A stretch of 64,000 nucleotides of DNA from JAJDUF01 sp965238265 (lineage in GTDB: Bacteria; Chloroflexota; UBA11872; UBA12225; JAJDUF01), in contig OZ250185.1 in NCBI GenBank assembly GCA_965238265.1, positions 2,356,001-2,420,000 of the forward strand, given 5' to 3'. Both the position numbers and the translations under genes were made by a program. Below, in pieces: positions 24,031 through 32,462 of this stretch (position 1 is its first letter; each line of letters opens with the position of its first letter). The notes beneath the pieces were generated by a model that was not told the origin of the DNA, ran no database searches, and saw nothing but the letters and a program-made list of their open reading frames with translations.

Positions 24031-26797
24031 AATCCGGCACGGACAGAGGGTGAAGCTCGCCCCAGTTGGGACCGGCCTTCATCTCCACGACAATCGGCAC
24101 GTCGAGCGCCATCGCCGTCTCCATGCGCTCTTTGACGAGGAGGGCCACGCGCGACATCTCCTCCTCCGGCACCTCGAACACCAGCTCGTCGTGGACTTGC
24201 AGGATCATCCGGCTTTGCAAGCCGGCCGCCTTGAGGTCACGATGAATGTTAATCATCGCCACCTTGATCAGATCGGCCTGTCCACCCTGAATGGGATGAT
24301 TGATTGCCATGCGCTTCCCGGCAGCACGGACCGGCGCACTGCGCGACTTCAGCTCCGGCAGATAGCGCCGGCGCCGCAGTGGCGTCTCCACCCAGCCATA
24401 CTCCTGCCCGTGCTCCTCGGTCCGCTTGATGTATTCGTCAATGCCAGGATAGCGGCTGCGGTAGCGTTTGATAAAGGGATCGGCTTCCTCCAAGCTCATG
24501 TCGGTACGCTGGGCGAGGCCCCACCCGCTGATGCCATACAGAATGGCGAAATTGATCGTCTTGGCCAGCCGGCGCTGGTCCTCGGTCACGGCGTCCGCCG
24601 TCGTATCGAACAGGGTCGCCGCCGTCGCCGCATGCACGTCCACGCCGTCCCGGAACGTCTGCATCAACAGGGGATCGTGGGAGAGGTGCGCGGCGATGCG
24701 TAGCTCGATCTGGGCATAGTCGGCGGCGAGCAGCAGCCAGCCCTCCCGCCCGATCACGAAGGCGCGGCGGATACGGCGTCCTTCCTCGGTACGGATCGGG
24801 ATGTTTTGCAGGTTTGGGTCGGCCGACGAGAGCCGGCCGGTGGCGGCGACGGCCTGATTGAACGAGGTATGGAGCCGCCCCGTCCGGCGGCTGACGAGGG
24901 CCGGCAGCGCGTCAACATAGGTGGACTTGAGCTTGGTGACCTGCCGATAGTCCAGCACCTTCTCGATGACCGGATGAGCGCCGACCAGCTCCTGTAACAC
25001 GCCGGCACCGGTCGAGAAGCCCGTCTTCGTGCGCTTGGTGAGCGGCAGATGCAGCTCGTCCACCAACACCTGACCAAGCTGCTGCGGCGAGTTCACCTTG
25101 AACTCGTGGCCCACGTCGTCATAGATGCCCTGTTCGACAGCAGCGATCTGCGCTCCCATTTCGCTGCTCATCGCGGCGAGGTAGTCGGTATCCAGGTCCA
25201 CCCCGGCGGCCTCGATGTCCACCAGCACCGGCAGCAGCGGCAGCTCTACGTCACGGTAGAGGTCGAGCAGCGCACGCTCATCGAGCTGCTCGCGCAACAG
25301 CCGCGCGATACCCGGCAGCCGCACCGCCTCGGCAGCGGCGGCTTGGGCCAGTGCCGCCGGCTCCACGGCCGACCACGTCTTGCGCCGCGGAATCAGGCTC
25401 GCCGGATCGGTCAGCTCTTCCCCCGTTTGCGCCAGCACGAGGTCCTGCACCGACAGCGAGCGGCTCGCCGGGTTGACCAGATACGCCGCGAGCATCGTGT
25501 CGTCGGCGAGGCCGCGCAGCTCCACGCCGTACCGCGCGAGCAGCGCCATAGCGCGTTTCGCATCGTGGCCGACCTTGGGTATTTCGGCGTCCTCGCTCAC
25601 CGCGCGTAGCGCCTCCACCAGCGCCGCTGTCGCAGCGGCATCCGCCTCGGCCAAAGGAATGAAGACGGGCGCGACTCCCGGCGTAGCGCCGGCCAGCGCC
25701 AGGCCCCCAAGATCAGGGTCGGCGCCCGGCCGGTGGGTCATGATCGGGTGGATGACGAGAGTTCCCGTCGCCGCCAGCCGCCGCGCCGCCGCGGCAACCT
25801 CGCTCGGCGCCGTGACAACCTCGACAGCGATCTCAGCGGGCGCCGGGGCCTCGGCGCCGGCGGTCAGCAGCGCCGGTTGAGAGCTTGATGCCGACTCATC
25901 CTCCGGCAGCTGCCGCAGCAGGGAGCGAAACTCCAGCTCGCGGAAGAGCGGCACGACCCGATCCCGCGTGTAGGTACGCACGCGCGCGCGCTCCAGGTCC
26001 AGCTCGCACGGTATGTCCCGCCGAATTGTCGCCAAGCCCCGGTCCCGCCTGATCTGCTCCGCGCTCGCGGCGACGGCGGACTGAAACCGCTTCGGGAGAT
26101 CGCTCGCGTGCGCCACGATCTTGTCAACTGTGCCCCACTCCTTCAACCACCGCACCGCAGTCTTCTTGCCCACGCCGCGCAGCCCTTTGATATTGTCCGA
26201 GCTATCGCCGGCGAGCGCCTTGAAGTCGGGCACTTGCTCCGGCAGCAGCTCGTAGCGCTCCTGCACCTTTGCACGGTCATAGATGGTGTAGTCGGAGATG
26301 CGGCGGCCCGGCCAGACCACGGAGACCTGCTCATCCACAAGCTGCAAGAGGTCCATGTCACCCGACACGATAGCGGCCGCGAGGCCCGCCGCCGTGGCCT
26401 TGTCGGCCAGCGAGCCGATCACGTCATCGGCCTCGGCACGCTCGGCCGCGCAGATCGGGAAACCAAAGGCCTCGATAAGCTGCCGTACCCGGGGTATCTG
26501 CACGCGGAGCGTTTCGTCCATCGGCGGACGATTGGCCTTGTATGCGGGATACTCCTCGTGGCGGAAGGTCGGTCCGGGGCTATCGAAGGCGACGATCACG
26601 TACTCGGGCCGCAGGTCGGCAATCGTCTTGAGCAGGACGGAGGTAAAGCCGTAGACGGCGTTGGTTGGCTCGCCAGCCGAGGTCGCGAACGTATCCGGCA
26701 CGGCGTGGAACGCGCGGAAGAGGAGATAGAAGCCATCGAGGAGCAAGACCGTTTCCCGCTCGTTGGCTGCTACTGCATCTGTTGACCGTCTTGCCAT
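23999..26797 (-). CDS. polA: DNA polymerase I
   Basis: 932 residues. 5'-3' exonuclease domain (about 15-300: LLDGFYLLFRAFHAVPD, EADDVIGSLA, DNIKGLRGVGKKTA), an exonuclease-like middle (about 330-520) and a family A polymerase core with ADYAQIELRIAAHLSHD, RLAKTINFAILYGISGWGLA and LQVHDELVFEVP. In the middle domain the exo I D-x-E motif is absent (IHPIM instead), so proofreading is probably lost, as in Bacillus/Taq-type enzymes. The C-terminal tail DLATESTESGW is encoded by a dispersed repeat. Confidence 0.97.
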   Translation of the reverse strand: MARRSTDAVAANERETVLLLDGFYLLFRAFHAVPDTFATSAGEPTNAVYGFTSVLLKTIADLRPEYVIVAFDSPGPTFRHEEYPAYKANRPPMDETLRVQIPRVRQLIEAFGFPICAAERAEADDVIGSLADKATAAGLAAAIVSGDMDLLQLVDEQVSVVWPGRRISDYTIYDRAKVQERYELLPEQVPDFKALAGDSSDNIKGLRGVGKKTAVRWLKEWGTVDKIVAHASDLPKRFQSAVAASAEQIRRDRGLATIRRDIPCELDLERARVRTYTRDRVVPLFRELEFRSLLRQLPEDESASSSQPALLTAGAEAPAPAEIAVEVVTAPSEVAAAARRLAATGTLVIHPIMTHRPGADPDLGGLALAGATPGVAPVFIPLAEADAAATAALVEALRAVSEDAEIPKVGHDAKRAMALLARYGVELRGLADDTMLAAYLVNPASRSLSVQDLVLAQTGEELTDPASLIPRRKTWSAVEPAALAQAAAAEAVRLPGIARLLREQLDERALLDLYRDVELPLLPVLVDIEAAGVDLDTDYLAAMSSEMGAQIAAVEQGIYDDVGHEFKVNSPQQLGQVLVDELHLPLTKRTKTGFSTGAGVLQELVGAHPVIEKVLDYRQVTKLKSTYVDALPALVSRRTGRLHTSFNQAVAATGRLSSADPNLQNIPIRTEEGRRIRRAFVIGREGWLLLAADYAQIELRIAAHLSHDPLLMQTFRDGVDVHAATAATLFDTTADAVTEDQRRLAKTINFAILYGISGWGLAQRTDMSLEEADPFIKRYRSRYPGIDEYIKRTEEHGQEYGWVETPLRRRRYLPELKSRSAPVRAAGKRMAINHPIQGGQADLIKVAMINIHRDLKAAGLQSRMILQVHDELVFEVPEEEMSRVALLVKERMETAMALDVPIVVEMKAGPNWGELHPLSVPDLATESTESGW

Positions 26798-26977
26798 ACT
26801 GTCCGCCGCCGATGCGCGTTCTCGTAGCGCCTAGCGCACTGTGCCTCGCATTTTACACCGCTCCGGTCGGTGCGGCGATGCCGCCGGGGTGCGCCGAAAG
26901 CTGTCTGGCTTACGGGCCCCTGACTGCCAGGACTGCATAATCCGCCGGGAGTACGGTGAAGCGCCAGCCTCCCGATA

Positions 26978-27007
26978 TTGACACTTCTTGCGCCGCCTTC
27001 CTACAAT
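26978..27007 (+). promoter_or_regulatory. Promoter of the Fur-family gene
   Basis: TTGACA (26978-26983) and TACAAT (27002-27007), 18-bp spacer. The start codon at 27021 lies only 13 bp after the -10, so the leader would be very short. Confidence 0.6.
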
Positions 27008-27020
27008 CAGGAGAGAGGCT

Positions 27021-27500
27021 ATGGTAACGGCAGCGCAGGAAGCCTCATCCAGCACTCGCCGGATGAGCGATTTTCAGAAGGGCGCGCGTGCCGTCATGCG
27101 TAGCGGGGGCCGGCGCATGACCCAGCAGCGCGGCCTGCTCCTCGACGTGATGGAGGCGGCCGAAGGGCATCTCGACGCCGACGAGCTTTACCGGCTAGCG
27201 CGCCAGCGAGACCCGCGAATCAGCCTCTCTACCGTCTACCGCACCTTGCTCGTGCTCAAGGACCACGGGCTGATCGAGGAACTGCACCTCTCCGAAGAAC
27301 ACCATCACTACGAGATCAAGGGGACCGACGAGCACTACCACGTGGTCTGTCGCCTGTGCGGCGCCGTCGAGGAGTTCACCAGCGAGCTTACCGCCCAGCT
27401 ACGGGCCGAGTTGCTCCAACAGACGGGGTTCCAAGTCGAGGGCATGGATATTGACATCAGCGGCCGCTGCGCCCGCTGCCGCGCCGCCGCCTCGCTCTAG
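27021..27500 (+). CDS. Fur-family metal-responsive regulator
   Basis: 159 residues from the ATG at 27021 (GGAGAGAGG upstream). Winged helix: MTQQRGLLLDVMEAAEGHLD, then ISLSTVYRTLLVLKDHGLIE. Metal ligands: EEHHHYEIKGTDEHYHVVC, and the two zinc pairs CRLC and CARC. Whether it senses iron, zinc, nickel or cobalt cannot be told. It sits directly upstream of a cbiMNQO transporter whose promoter carries a dyad, so nickel or cobalt control is plausible (inference). Confidence 0.93.
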   Translation: MVTAAQEASSSTRRMSDFQKGARAVMRSGGRRMTQQRGLLLDVMEAAEGHLDADELYRLARQRDPRISLSTVYRTLLVLKDHGLIEELHLSEEHHHYEIKGTDEHYHVVCRLCGAVEEFTSELTAQLRAELLQQTGFQVEGMDIDISGRCARCRAAASL

Positions 27501-27551
27501 CCTACCGCCGGCACCCCGTCTCGGCCTCTCCCTAACCCCCGAAAGGGGAAC

Positions 27552-27587
27552 TGGCCCCCCGATGGTCCTCCCGCTCCGCAGGGGGAC
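27552..27587 (-). repeat. Dispersed repeat family E, copy 3
   Basis: Reverse complement of the units at 1553 and 4567 with a few changes. Confidence 0.65.
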
Positions 27588-27607
27588 GGGCGTAGCATGC
27601 TACGCCC
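27588..27607. repeat. Perfect 20-bp palindrome
   Basis: GGGCGTAGCATGCTACGCCC. A near copy (GGGCGTAGCATGCTGCGCCC) lies at 38189-38208 in the tail of the cas6 remnant. Confidence 0.8.
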
Positions 27608-27652
27608 CTACGCTGGCCCTGGCCCTCTACCCCCGCCGGCCTACTGCATGGC

Positions 27653-27681
27653 TTGCACCGACAGGCAATTGGGTGTATATT
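27653..27681 (+). promoter_or_regulatory. Promoter of the cbiMNQO operon
   Basis: TTGCAC (27653-27658) and TATATT (27676-27681) with a 17-bp spacer; start of transcription expected near 27688. Confidence 0.65.
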
Positions 27682-27702
27682 AGTGCTGCGATCCTAATTG
27701 CA
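27665..27702. promoter_or_regulatory. Dyad operator candidate at the cbiM promoter
   Basis: TGCGATCCTAATTGCA (27687-27702) is a 16-bp dyad TGCRAT-N4-ATYGCA over the expected +1. A second arm GCAATT at 27665-27670 mirrors AATTGC at 27696-27701. The placement would block transcription, and a Fur-family gene lies just upstream. Confidence 0.5.
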
Positions 27703-27755
27703 AACCGTTCTCTATAGCAGAAAGTCGTCGAGTCGCTCCGGGAGGAAGGTAACTT

Positions 27756-28556
27756 ATGTCAAATGCTCTCGCTCGCCACCGGATGTTGCCCCGCTTGGCC
27801 TTGATCCTTGCGGCGGCGCTGCTGCTGGCCTTCGGCATGGTGCGGTCGGCGCATGCCATGCACATCTCCGAGGGCTTCCTGCCGCCGGCGTGGGCAGCGG
27901 TGTGGTTCGTCGCTGTAATCCCGTTCTTCCTCTGGGGGCTGCGCTCCGTTGCCCGGCAAGTCAACCGTTCGCCACAGAGTAAGATCACGCTCGGCATGTC
28001 GGGTGCCTACGCCTTCGTCCTGTCGGGGCTGAAGCTGCCGTCCGTTACCGGGAGCTGCTCGCACCCGACCGGCGTCGCGCTCGGCGCCATCCTCTTCGGC
28101 CCGACGACGATGGTGGTGCTCGGTACCATCGTCTTGCTGTTCCAGGCGATTATCCTGGCGCACGGTGGCCTGACGACGCTCGGCGCCAACGTCTTCTCGA
28201 TGGCCTTGGTCGGGCCATTCGTCGCCTACGGCGTCTTCCGCGCCTTTCGCGGGCTGGGGCTGACCTGGGCCGTCTTCCTCGCCGCAGCCCTCGCCGACTG
28301 GGCCACCTACATCGTCACCGCCGGGCAGCTCGCGCTGGCGTGGCCCGCCGCGACGGGCGGCTTTGTCGAGTCATTCGTCAAGTTCCTCGGTATTTTCTCC
28401 ATCACGCAAGTGCCGCTGGCCATCGCCGAGGGAATCCTCACCGTCATCGTCTTCAACCTGCTCGTACAGCACAGCCGTGACGTGCTCGTCGAGCAGGGCA
28501 TCCTCCCCGCTGAAGCTCCGACGCCCGCGCCCGGAGCCACCGCAGCCGCCGGTTGA
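27756..28556 (+). CDS. cbiM: Cobalt/nickel ECF transporter, CbiM substrate-specific membrane protein
   Basis: 266 residues, seven or more membrane segments. A cleavable signal (LALILAAALLLAFGMVRSAH) precedes AMHISEGFLPPAWAAV; in CbiM/NikM the free Met-His N-terminus binds the metal, so cleavage before MHISEG is expected. SVTGSCSHPTGVALGAILFG is the conserved metal-site loop. RBS GGGAGGAAGG precedes the ATG. First gene of the transporter operon. Confidence 0.95.
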   Translation: MSNALARHRMLPRLALILAAALLLAFGMVRSAHAMHISEGFLPPAWAAVWFVAVIPFFLWGLRSVARQVNRSPQSKITLGMSGAYAFVLSGLKLPSVTGSCSHPTGVALGAILFGPTTMVVLGTIVLLFQAIILAHGGLTTLGANVFSMALVGPFVAYGVFRAFRGLGLTWAVFLAAALADWATYIVTAGQLALAWPAATGGFVESFVKFLGIFSITQVPLAIAEGILTVIVFNLLVQHSRDVLVEQGILPAEAPTPAPGATAAAG

Positions 28557-28570
28557 TGACGACGCGCCAA

Positions 28571-28617
28571 GTCTGCACCGCCAGAGCTTCTAGCGGATTG
28601 TGCAGACCTGGCGGTCA
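28571..28617. repeat. Dispersed hairpin repeat family B, copy 3
   Basis: GTCTGCACCGCC ... GCGGATTGTGCAGACC; GTCTGCAC pairs with GTGCAGAC. It is followed by a TGGACTCCGGCCTGCGCCGG palindrome (28631) before cbiN. Confidence 0.7.
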
Positions 28618-28675
28618 GCTGGCGGTCAGATGGACTCCGGCCTGCGCCGGAGTGACGAGGGAAAGGGAGCATCGC

Positions 28676-29173
28676 ATGTCACCGCAAACGCGCAATTGGC
28701 TGCTGGCCGTTGTCGTCATTCTCCTTGTCCTCGTGCCGCTGGCCTACCGCGGCTGGATAGCGGAAGGAACCGAGTGGGGCGGCGCCGACATGCAGGGTGT
28801 CGCGGCCGTGGAGGAGTTGGCCGGCGCCAATTTCCAGGCGTGGTTCGAGCCGATCTACTCTCCCGGAGACCTGGAACGCTACTTCTTCGGCCTGCAAGCA
28901 CTCCTCGGCACGCTCCTCGTGGCCGGCTTTGTCGGGTGGCTCTTGGGCCGCTCTCGTGCCCGGAGTGGCGTGAGCAGTGGTACCGATCTGGCGATTGCCG
29001 GGGTCCTGTCCGGCGTAGGCGTAGGCATGGCTATCGCGCTGTTCTTTGTGGAGACGGAGTTCGGTGAGCTTCAGGCAACCATCTCCGCCTCGCAAGGCAT
29101 CGGCCTAGGACTGCTGGCCTTTTTTCTCGGCTATCCGCTGGGCCGGCGCGCCAGAGCCAGGGCGAGTGGTTAG
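28676..29173 (+). CDS. cbiN: CbiN-like transporter component with extra membrane domain
   Basis: 165 residues from the ATG at 28676, chosen for its AAAGGGAG site. The first 85 residues match CbiN: one membrane segment (WLLAVVVILLVLVPLAY), GGADMQGVAAVEEL, WFEPIYSPGDLERYFFGLQA and a second membrane segment. A C-terminal part with two more membrane helices (TDLAIAGVLSGVGVGMAIAL and GIGLGLLAFFLGYPL) is not usual for CbiN and looks like a fusion. The stop lies in a hairpin repeat (29161-29217). Confidence 0.85.
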   Translation: MSPQTRNWLLAVVVILLVLVPLAYRGWIAEGTEWGGADMQGVAAVEELAGANFQAWFEPIYSPGDLERYFFGLQALLGTLLVAGFVGWLLGRSRARSGVSSGTDLAIAGVLSGVGVGMAIALFFVETEFGELQATISASQGIGLGLLAFFLGYPLGRRARARASG

Positions 29174-29217
29174 TGGCCAGTAGCTAGTAGTCAGACAGCG
29201 GCCACTAGCCACTCGCC
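29161..29217. repeat. 17-bp hairpin of repeat family C over the cbiN stop
   Basis: GGCGAGTGGTTAGTGGC (29161-29177) pairs with GCCACTAGCCACTCGCC (29201-29217), 16 of 17 positions, the last a possible G-U. Family members with AGTGGCCAGTGG occur at 18525, 31837, 49283 and 61093. Confidence 0.7.
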
Positions 29218-29238
29218 ACTGGACCGTGAGGAGCAAAC

Positions 29239-30027
29239 GTGCATCCCTTCCCCATTGACCTGTACGCCTATCACAATCGGCTGCGGGCCACGCACCCGGC
29301 CGAGAAGATGCTCTTTGCCGGCCTCACCATCCTGATCTGCCTCGTCGCCGGCTCGCCGGTGGTCGCCCTGCTGGCGCTTGGCTTCGTCACGTTCGCCGTC
29401 GTCGGTGTTGCCGGCATTCCGCTGCGGGCATTCTGGTACTTCATCCGCCTGCCGGCCAGCTTCATCGTGCTCGGTGTGCTCACGCTGGCAGTCATGGCCG
29501 TGGATCCGGCCGACGCCGGGACGCTGGTAGCGCTCCCCGTTGGCCCGTGGCACCTTGGGGCGACGGGGAGCGGCCTGGAGCGCGCCGCGCAGGTCGCGTC
29601 GGTGTCGTTCGCGTGCGTAGCGAGCATGCTGTCGCTCGCGCTCACGACGCCGATGGTGGACATCACCGACCAGCTGCGGAAGTGGCGCGTACCCCAGCTG
29701 TTCATCGAGCTGATGGTGCTCATGTATCGGTTCATCTTCGTCTTCATCGAGACCGCTCAGGCGATGTACGTCGCCCAGAACGCCCGCCTCGGCTACAGCA
29801 GCTGGCGGCGCTCGTTGCGCTCGGCGGGACTGCTCGCCGCTAACCTCTACCTGCGCTCCCAGGCGCGAGCGGCGGCGCTGTTCACCGCGCTGACCGCCCG
29901 CGGCTATACCGGGGAGCTGCGCGTGCTCACGGCGCAGCCAACATGGTCATCGCGCAACCTGCTCGTCATCGCTGGCGCCGAGAGCGTGCTGCTCTTGGCG
30001 GCCATCGCAACCTGGTGGCTGCGGTAG
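29239..30027 (+). CDS. cbiQ: Cobalt/nickel ECF transporter, CbiQ membrane protein
   Basis: 262 residues, the T component. N-terminal HPFPIDLYAYHNRLRATHPA, several hydrophobic helices, and the conserved coupling helices around ELMVLMYRFIFVFIETAQAM and RSAGLLAANLYLRSQARAAA, where an A-R-[GA] type motif contacts the ATPase. Lies between cbiN and cbiO on the same strand, 22 bp before cbiO. Confidence 0.95.
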   Translation: MHPFPIDLYAYHNRLRATHPAEKMLFAGLTILICLVAGSPVVALLALGFVTFAVVGVAGIPLRAFWYFIRLPASFIVLGVLTLAVMAVDPADAGTLVALPVGPWHLGATGSGLERAAQVASVSFACVASMLSLALTTPMVDITDQLRKWRVPQLFIELMVLMYRFIFVFIETAQAMYVAQNARLGYSSWRRSLRSAGLLAANLYLRSQARAAALFTALTARGYTGELRVLTAQPTWSSRNLLVIAGAESVLLLAAIATWWLR

Positions 30028-30048
30028 GTAGCCGGTCAGGAGAACGTC

Positions 30049-31059
30049 ATGAGTTGGAAGCAAAGCGGCGGGGCCGGCCCACCGGGGCCAGCGCTCCCCG
30101 GCGGCCCGCTGCACCCACAGGAGCCGCTGGCGGAACGACGCAACGGCGCCGAGCCGACCGCACAGCCGCCGGCGGCCGTGACCATCGCCGCGCCGCCCGT
30201 ACTGGCGGCTCAGGGTGTCACGTTCACGTACCCGGACGGCACCGTGGCGCTGCGCGACCTCTCTCTCGCGCTGCCACAGGGCCGCCGCGTAGCCATCCTG
30301 GGCGCCAACGGCTGCGGGAAAACGACCCTGTTCCTGCACTTCAACGGTATTCTGCGCCCCACCGCCGGCACCATCTCCCTGAGTGGAGAGCCACTCGGCT
30401 ACGGCCGCCAAGCGCTCCGCGAGCTGCGCCGCCGCGTGGGGTTGGTGTTCCAAGACCCGGATTCACAGCTCTTCGCTGCCAACGTCCGTCAGGACATCTC
30501 CTTTGGGCCGCTGAACCTGGGCTGGTCCGAGGAGCGGGTACGCGACAAGGTGGAGCAGGTCATCAGCGACACCGACTTGACGGCCCTGGCCGACCGCCCC
30601 ACGCACCTCCTCAGCTACGGTCAGAAGAAGCGGGTCGCCATTGCCGGTGTGCTGGTGATGGAGCCGGAGGTCATCATCGCCGACGAGCCGACGGCCGGCC
30701 TCGACCCCGAGATGACCGGGCGGGTCCTCGACCTGCTCGATGCGCTCCACCGCGGCGGCCGCACCATTGTCATCTCCACCCACGACGTAGAGCTGGCACT
30801 GGCCTGGGCCGATCACGTGATATTGCTGCGTCAGGGCCGGCTCCTCGCCGAGGGCTGCCCCGATGCAGTGCTCGCCGATGATACGCTGCTCCGCCAGGCG
30901 CGGCTGCTCCAGCCCATCGTGGTCAGCGTGTATCGGCGGCTGCGCGATGCCGGGCTGCTCCCTCCGGCGGCGGCCGTCCCGCGCACGGCCGCCGACTTGG
31001 CGGCACTGCTCGTGCAGCACACCGCTCCGCGCGCCACCGGCACCGACCGAGCGATTTAA
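30049..31059 (+). CDS. cbiO: Cobalt/nickel ECF transporter, CbiO ATPase
   Basis: 336 residues. ABC ATPase with Walker A GANGCGKTT, Q-loop VGLVFQDPDSQLFAANV, signature LLSYGQKKRVAIAGVL, Walker B VIIADEPTAGLDP and the switch histidine in VISTHDVELALAWADH. The first 50 residues are a Gly/Pro/Ala-rich extension not needed for the fold. Powers metal uptake with CbiMNQ. Only one ATPase gene is present. Confidence 0.96.
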   Translation: MSWKQSGGAGPPGPALPGGPLHPQEPLAERRNGAEPTAQPPAAVTIAAPPVLAAQGVTFTYPDGTVALRDLSLALPQGRRVAILGANGCGKTTLFLHFNGILRPTAGTISLSGEPLGYGRQALRELRRRVGLVFQDPDSQLFAANVRQDISFGPLNLGWSEERVRDKVEQVISDTDLTALADRPTHLLSYGQKKRVAIAGVLVMEPEVIIADEPTAGLDPEMTGRVLDLLDALHRGGRTIVISTHDVELALAWADHVILLRQGRLLAEGCPDAVLADDTLLRQARLLQPIVVSVYRRLRDAGLLPPAAAVPRTAADLAALLVQHTAPRATGTDRAI

Positions 31060-31170
31060 CATCGAGCTAACACTTCCGGCTTTACTGAGTCGTGAGTGGA
31101 CGGTTAAACTCATGGCTTGTCCTCCACCGATACCTCACCGCCGCATGGCTGCACGGGGTAGACTCTTGCA

Positions 31171-31198
31171 CGCTGCACGGAACGCCGTCCGTGCAGCG
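31171..31198. terminator. 11-bp perfect hairpin after the cbi operon
   Basis: CGCTGCACGGA pairs with TCCGTGCAGCG over a 6-nt loop. No T run follows, so a classic intrinsic terminator is not proven. Confidence 0.45.
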
Positions 31199-31231
31199 CG
31201 GCGCTAAGGATTTCCGAGGAGTAAGCCGGAC

Positions 31232-31858
31232 ATGTATGCAGCTCTGAAAATGGCCCGCCTGTATGCCATCGCCTTTATCGCGAGCGGCTGTACGCTGGTG
31301 ATCGAGTTGGTGGCCGGCCGGCTCTTGGCGCCCTACATCGGCGTTTCGCTCTACACCTGGACGAGCGTCATCGGCGTGATCCTCGCTGGCATCAGCATCG
31401 GCAACTTCCTCGGTGGCCGTCTGGCCGACCGCTATCCTGGGCCGTCGGTGCTAGGGCTGACTTTGGTTGCCGCGAGCGTGACGAGCTTTGTCATCCTCGG
31501 GCTGGTCAGTGTGTTGCCGCAGTTCACTCTCTGGCTGCCGCTCGTCCCGCGCATTCTCTTGCTCACTGCGGTGATTTTCTTCCTGCCCAGCTGTATCTTG
31601 GGCATGGTAACGCCGCTCGTGGTCAAGCAAGCCCTGACGGACCTGGGCCAGGCCGGCGGCCTCGTGGGTCGCGTCTATGCCGTCTCCACCGCCGGCAGCC
31701 TGGTGGGCGTCTACCTCACTGGGTTTGTCCTCATCGCGCAGTTCGGCACGCGCTTCATCGTGGTGATGGTCGCGGCGGTCCTGCTGCTCTTGGGTGCCCT
31801 CCTCGGCAACCTGCTCTACGGGAGGGGCATCCGAAAGTGGCCAGTGGCCAGTGGTTAG
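31232..31858 (+). CDS. Membrane half of a spermidine-synthase-like protein, truncated paralogue
   Basis: 208 residues, six or so membrane helices. It closely parallels the first 210 residues of the protein at 32592-34286: LVAGRLLAPYIGVSLYTWTS, GNFLGGRLADRYP, FFLPSCILGMVTPLVVKQAL and GLVGRVYAVSTAGSLVGVYL. It lacks the C-terminal aminopropyltransferase-like domain and ends in WPVASG, encoded by dispersed repeat family C. It may be a truncated duplicate or a stand-alone membrane partner. Confidence 0.8.
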   Translation: MYAALKMARLYAIAFIASGCTLVIELVAGRLLAPYIGVSLYTWTSVIGVILAGISIGNFLGGRLADRYPGPSVLGLTLVAASVTSFVILGLVSVLPQFTLWLPLVPRILLLTAVIFFLPSCILGMVTPLVVKQALTDLGQAGGLVGRVYAVSTAGSLVGVYLTGFVLIAQFGTRFIVVMVAAVLLLLGALLGNLLYGRGIRKWPVASG

Positions 31859-31880
31859 GGGCACATGGACACACGATACC

Positions 31881-32201
31881 GTGGCTACGTTCTATCGGAT
31901 TGTGCAGACAAATCCGCCGATGCTGGTGGATTTTCTTTCGGACGAGGCCCAGGGGCGGCCGCCGCGCAGTGAGACTCATCGCCATCTCTGGGATGGCATT
32001 TCGGTGTACGCTACAGAACAACAAGCCCGGAACAAGGCACAAGATTACCCGTTCCTGGGGCAGTTCGTCGCTCGGCTCGACATTCCTGACCAGGCTCCCG
32101 TGCAGAGCGAGCGTACACTGCGGCGCAGTCGTGGCCACCATACGCTGTGGGGCGATCCGGCCTACCTGCTTCGCTGCGTCGTAGCGGTGATCCCGGTATG
32201 A
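31881..32201 (+). CDS. Hypothetical protein
   Basis: 106 residues from the GTG at 31881; the longer open frame upstream overlaps the previous gene. Reads VATFYRIVQTNPPMLVDFLS, with HLWDGISVYATEQQARNKAQ and HHTLWGDPAYLLRCVV. Soluble, no known motif. It ends 18 bp before the leaderless gene at 32220. Whether the two work together is unknown, because the second copy of that gene (51387) has no such neighbour. Confidence 0.6.
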   Translation: MATFYRIVQTNPPMLVDFLSDEAQGRPPRSETHRHLWDGISVYATEQQARNKAQDYPFLGQFVARLDIPDQAPVQSERTLRRSRGHHTLWGDPAYLLRCVVAVIPV

Positions 32202-32207
32202 GCGGGG

Positions 32208-32213
32208 TATACT
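32208..32213 (+). promoter_or_regulatory. -10 element implying a leaderless transcript
   Basis: TATACT ends 6 nt before the GTG at 32220, so transcription would start at the start codon. The paralogue at 51387-51566 has the same TATACT-6-GTG layout. Confidence 0.65.
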
Positions 32214-32219
32214 AAGCCC

Positions 32220-32462
32220 GTGAACTACGAGCTGTGGTCGCTATCGTCCCGCAACATCGTCGGGGACTTCGAGACGGAAGCAGCGGCGCTACGGGCCGTC
32301 GCCGCGATTGTGCGGCAGCAGGGCCACGACGCCGCCTTGGACCTGCTGCTGGGCAGCGAAGACACTGCCGGTCGGTCGCAGCGTATCGCTCAAGGCCAAG
32401 ACCTGGTGGACCGTGCTCTCGCTGCCTCGCCCGCGTCCCCTGTGCCCCGTCTCGCCGTATGA
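32220..32462 (+). CDS. Small conserved protein, probably leaderless
   Basis: 80 residues beginning VNYELWSLSSRNIVGDFETE and continuing AAALRAVAAIVRQQGHDAAL, then DLLLGSEDTAGRSQRIAQGQ. A second gene at 51387-51566 encodes a close copy (same first 19 residues except two). There is no ribosome binding site; a TATACT hexamer lies 6 nt upstream. Function unknown; the high conservation between paralogues and the shared promoter layout argue that it is a real gene. Confidence 0.75.
   Translation: MNYELWSLSSRNIVGDFETEAAALRAVAAIVRQQGHDAALDLLLGSEDTAGRSQRIAQGQDLVDRALAASPASPVPRLAV

Noticed and set aside
27501..27755. B12 or nickel/cobalt riboswitch upstream of cbiM
   Set aside because: No B12-box or NiCo four-way-junction motifs could be seen; the leader after the promoter is only about 65 nt.
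31881..32462. The two small genes as a toxin-antitoxin pair
   Set aside because: No toxin motif is seen, and the second gene has a paralogue at 51387 without this partner.
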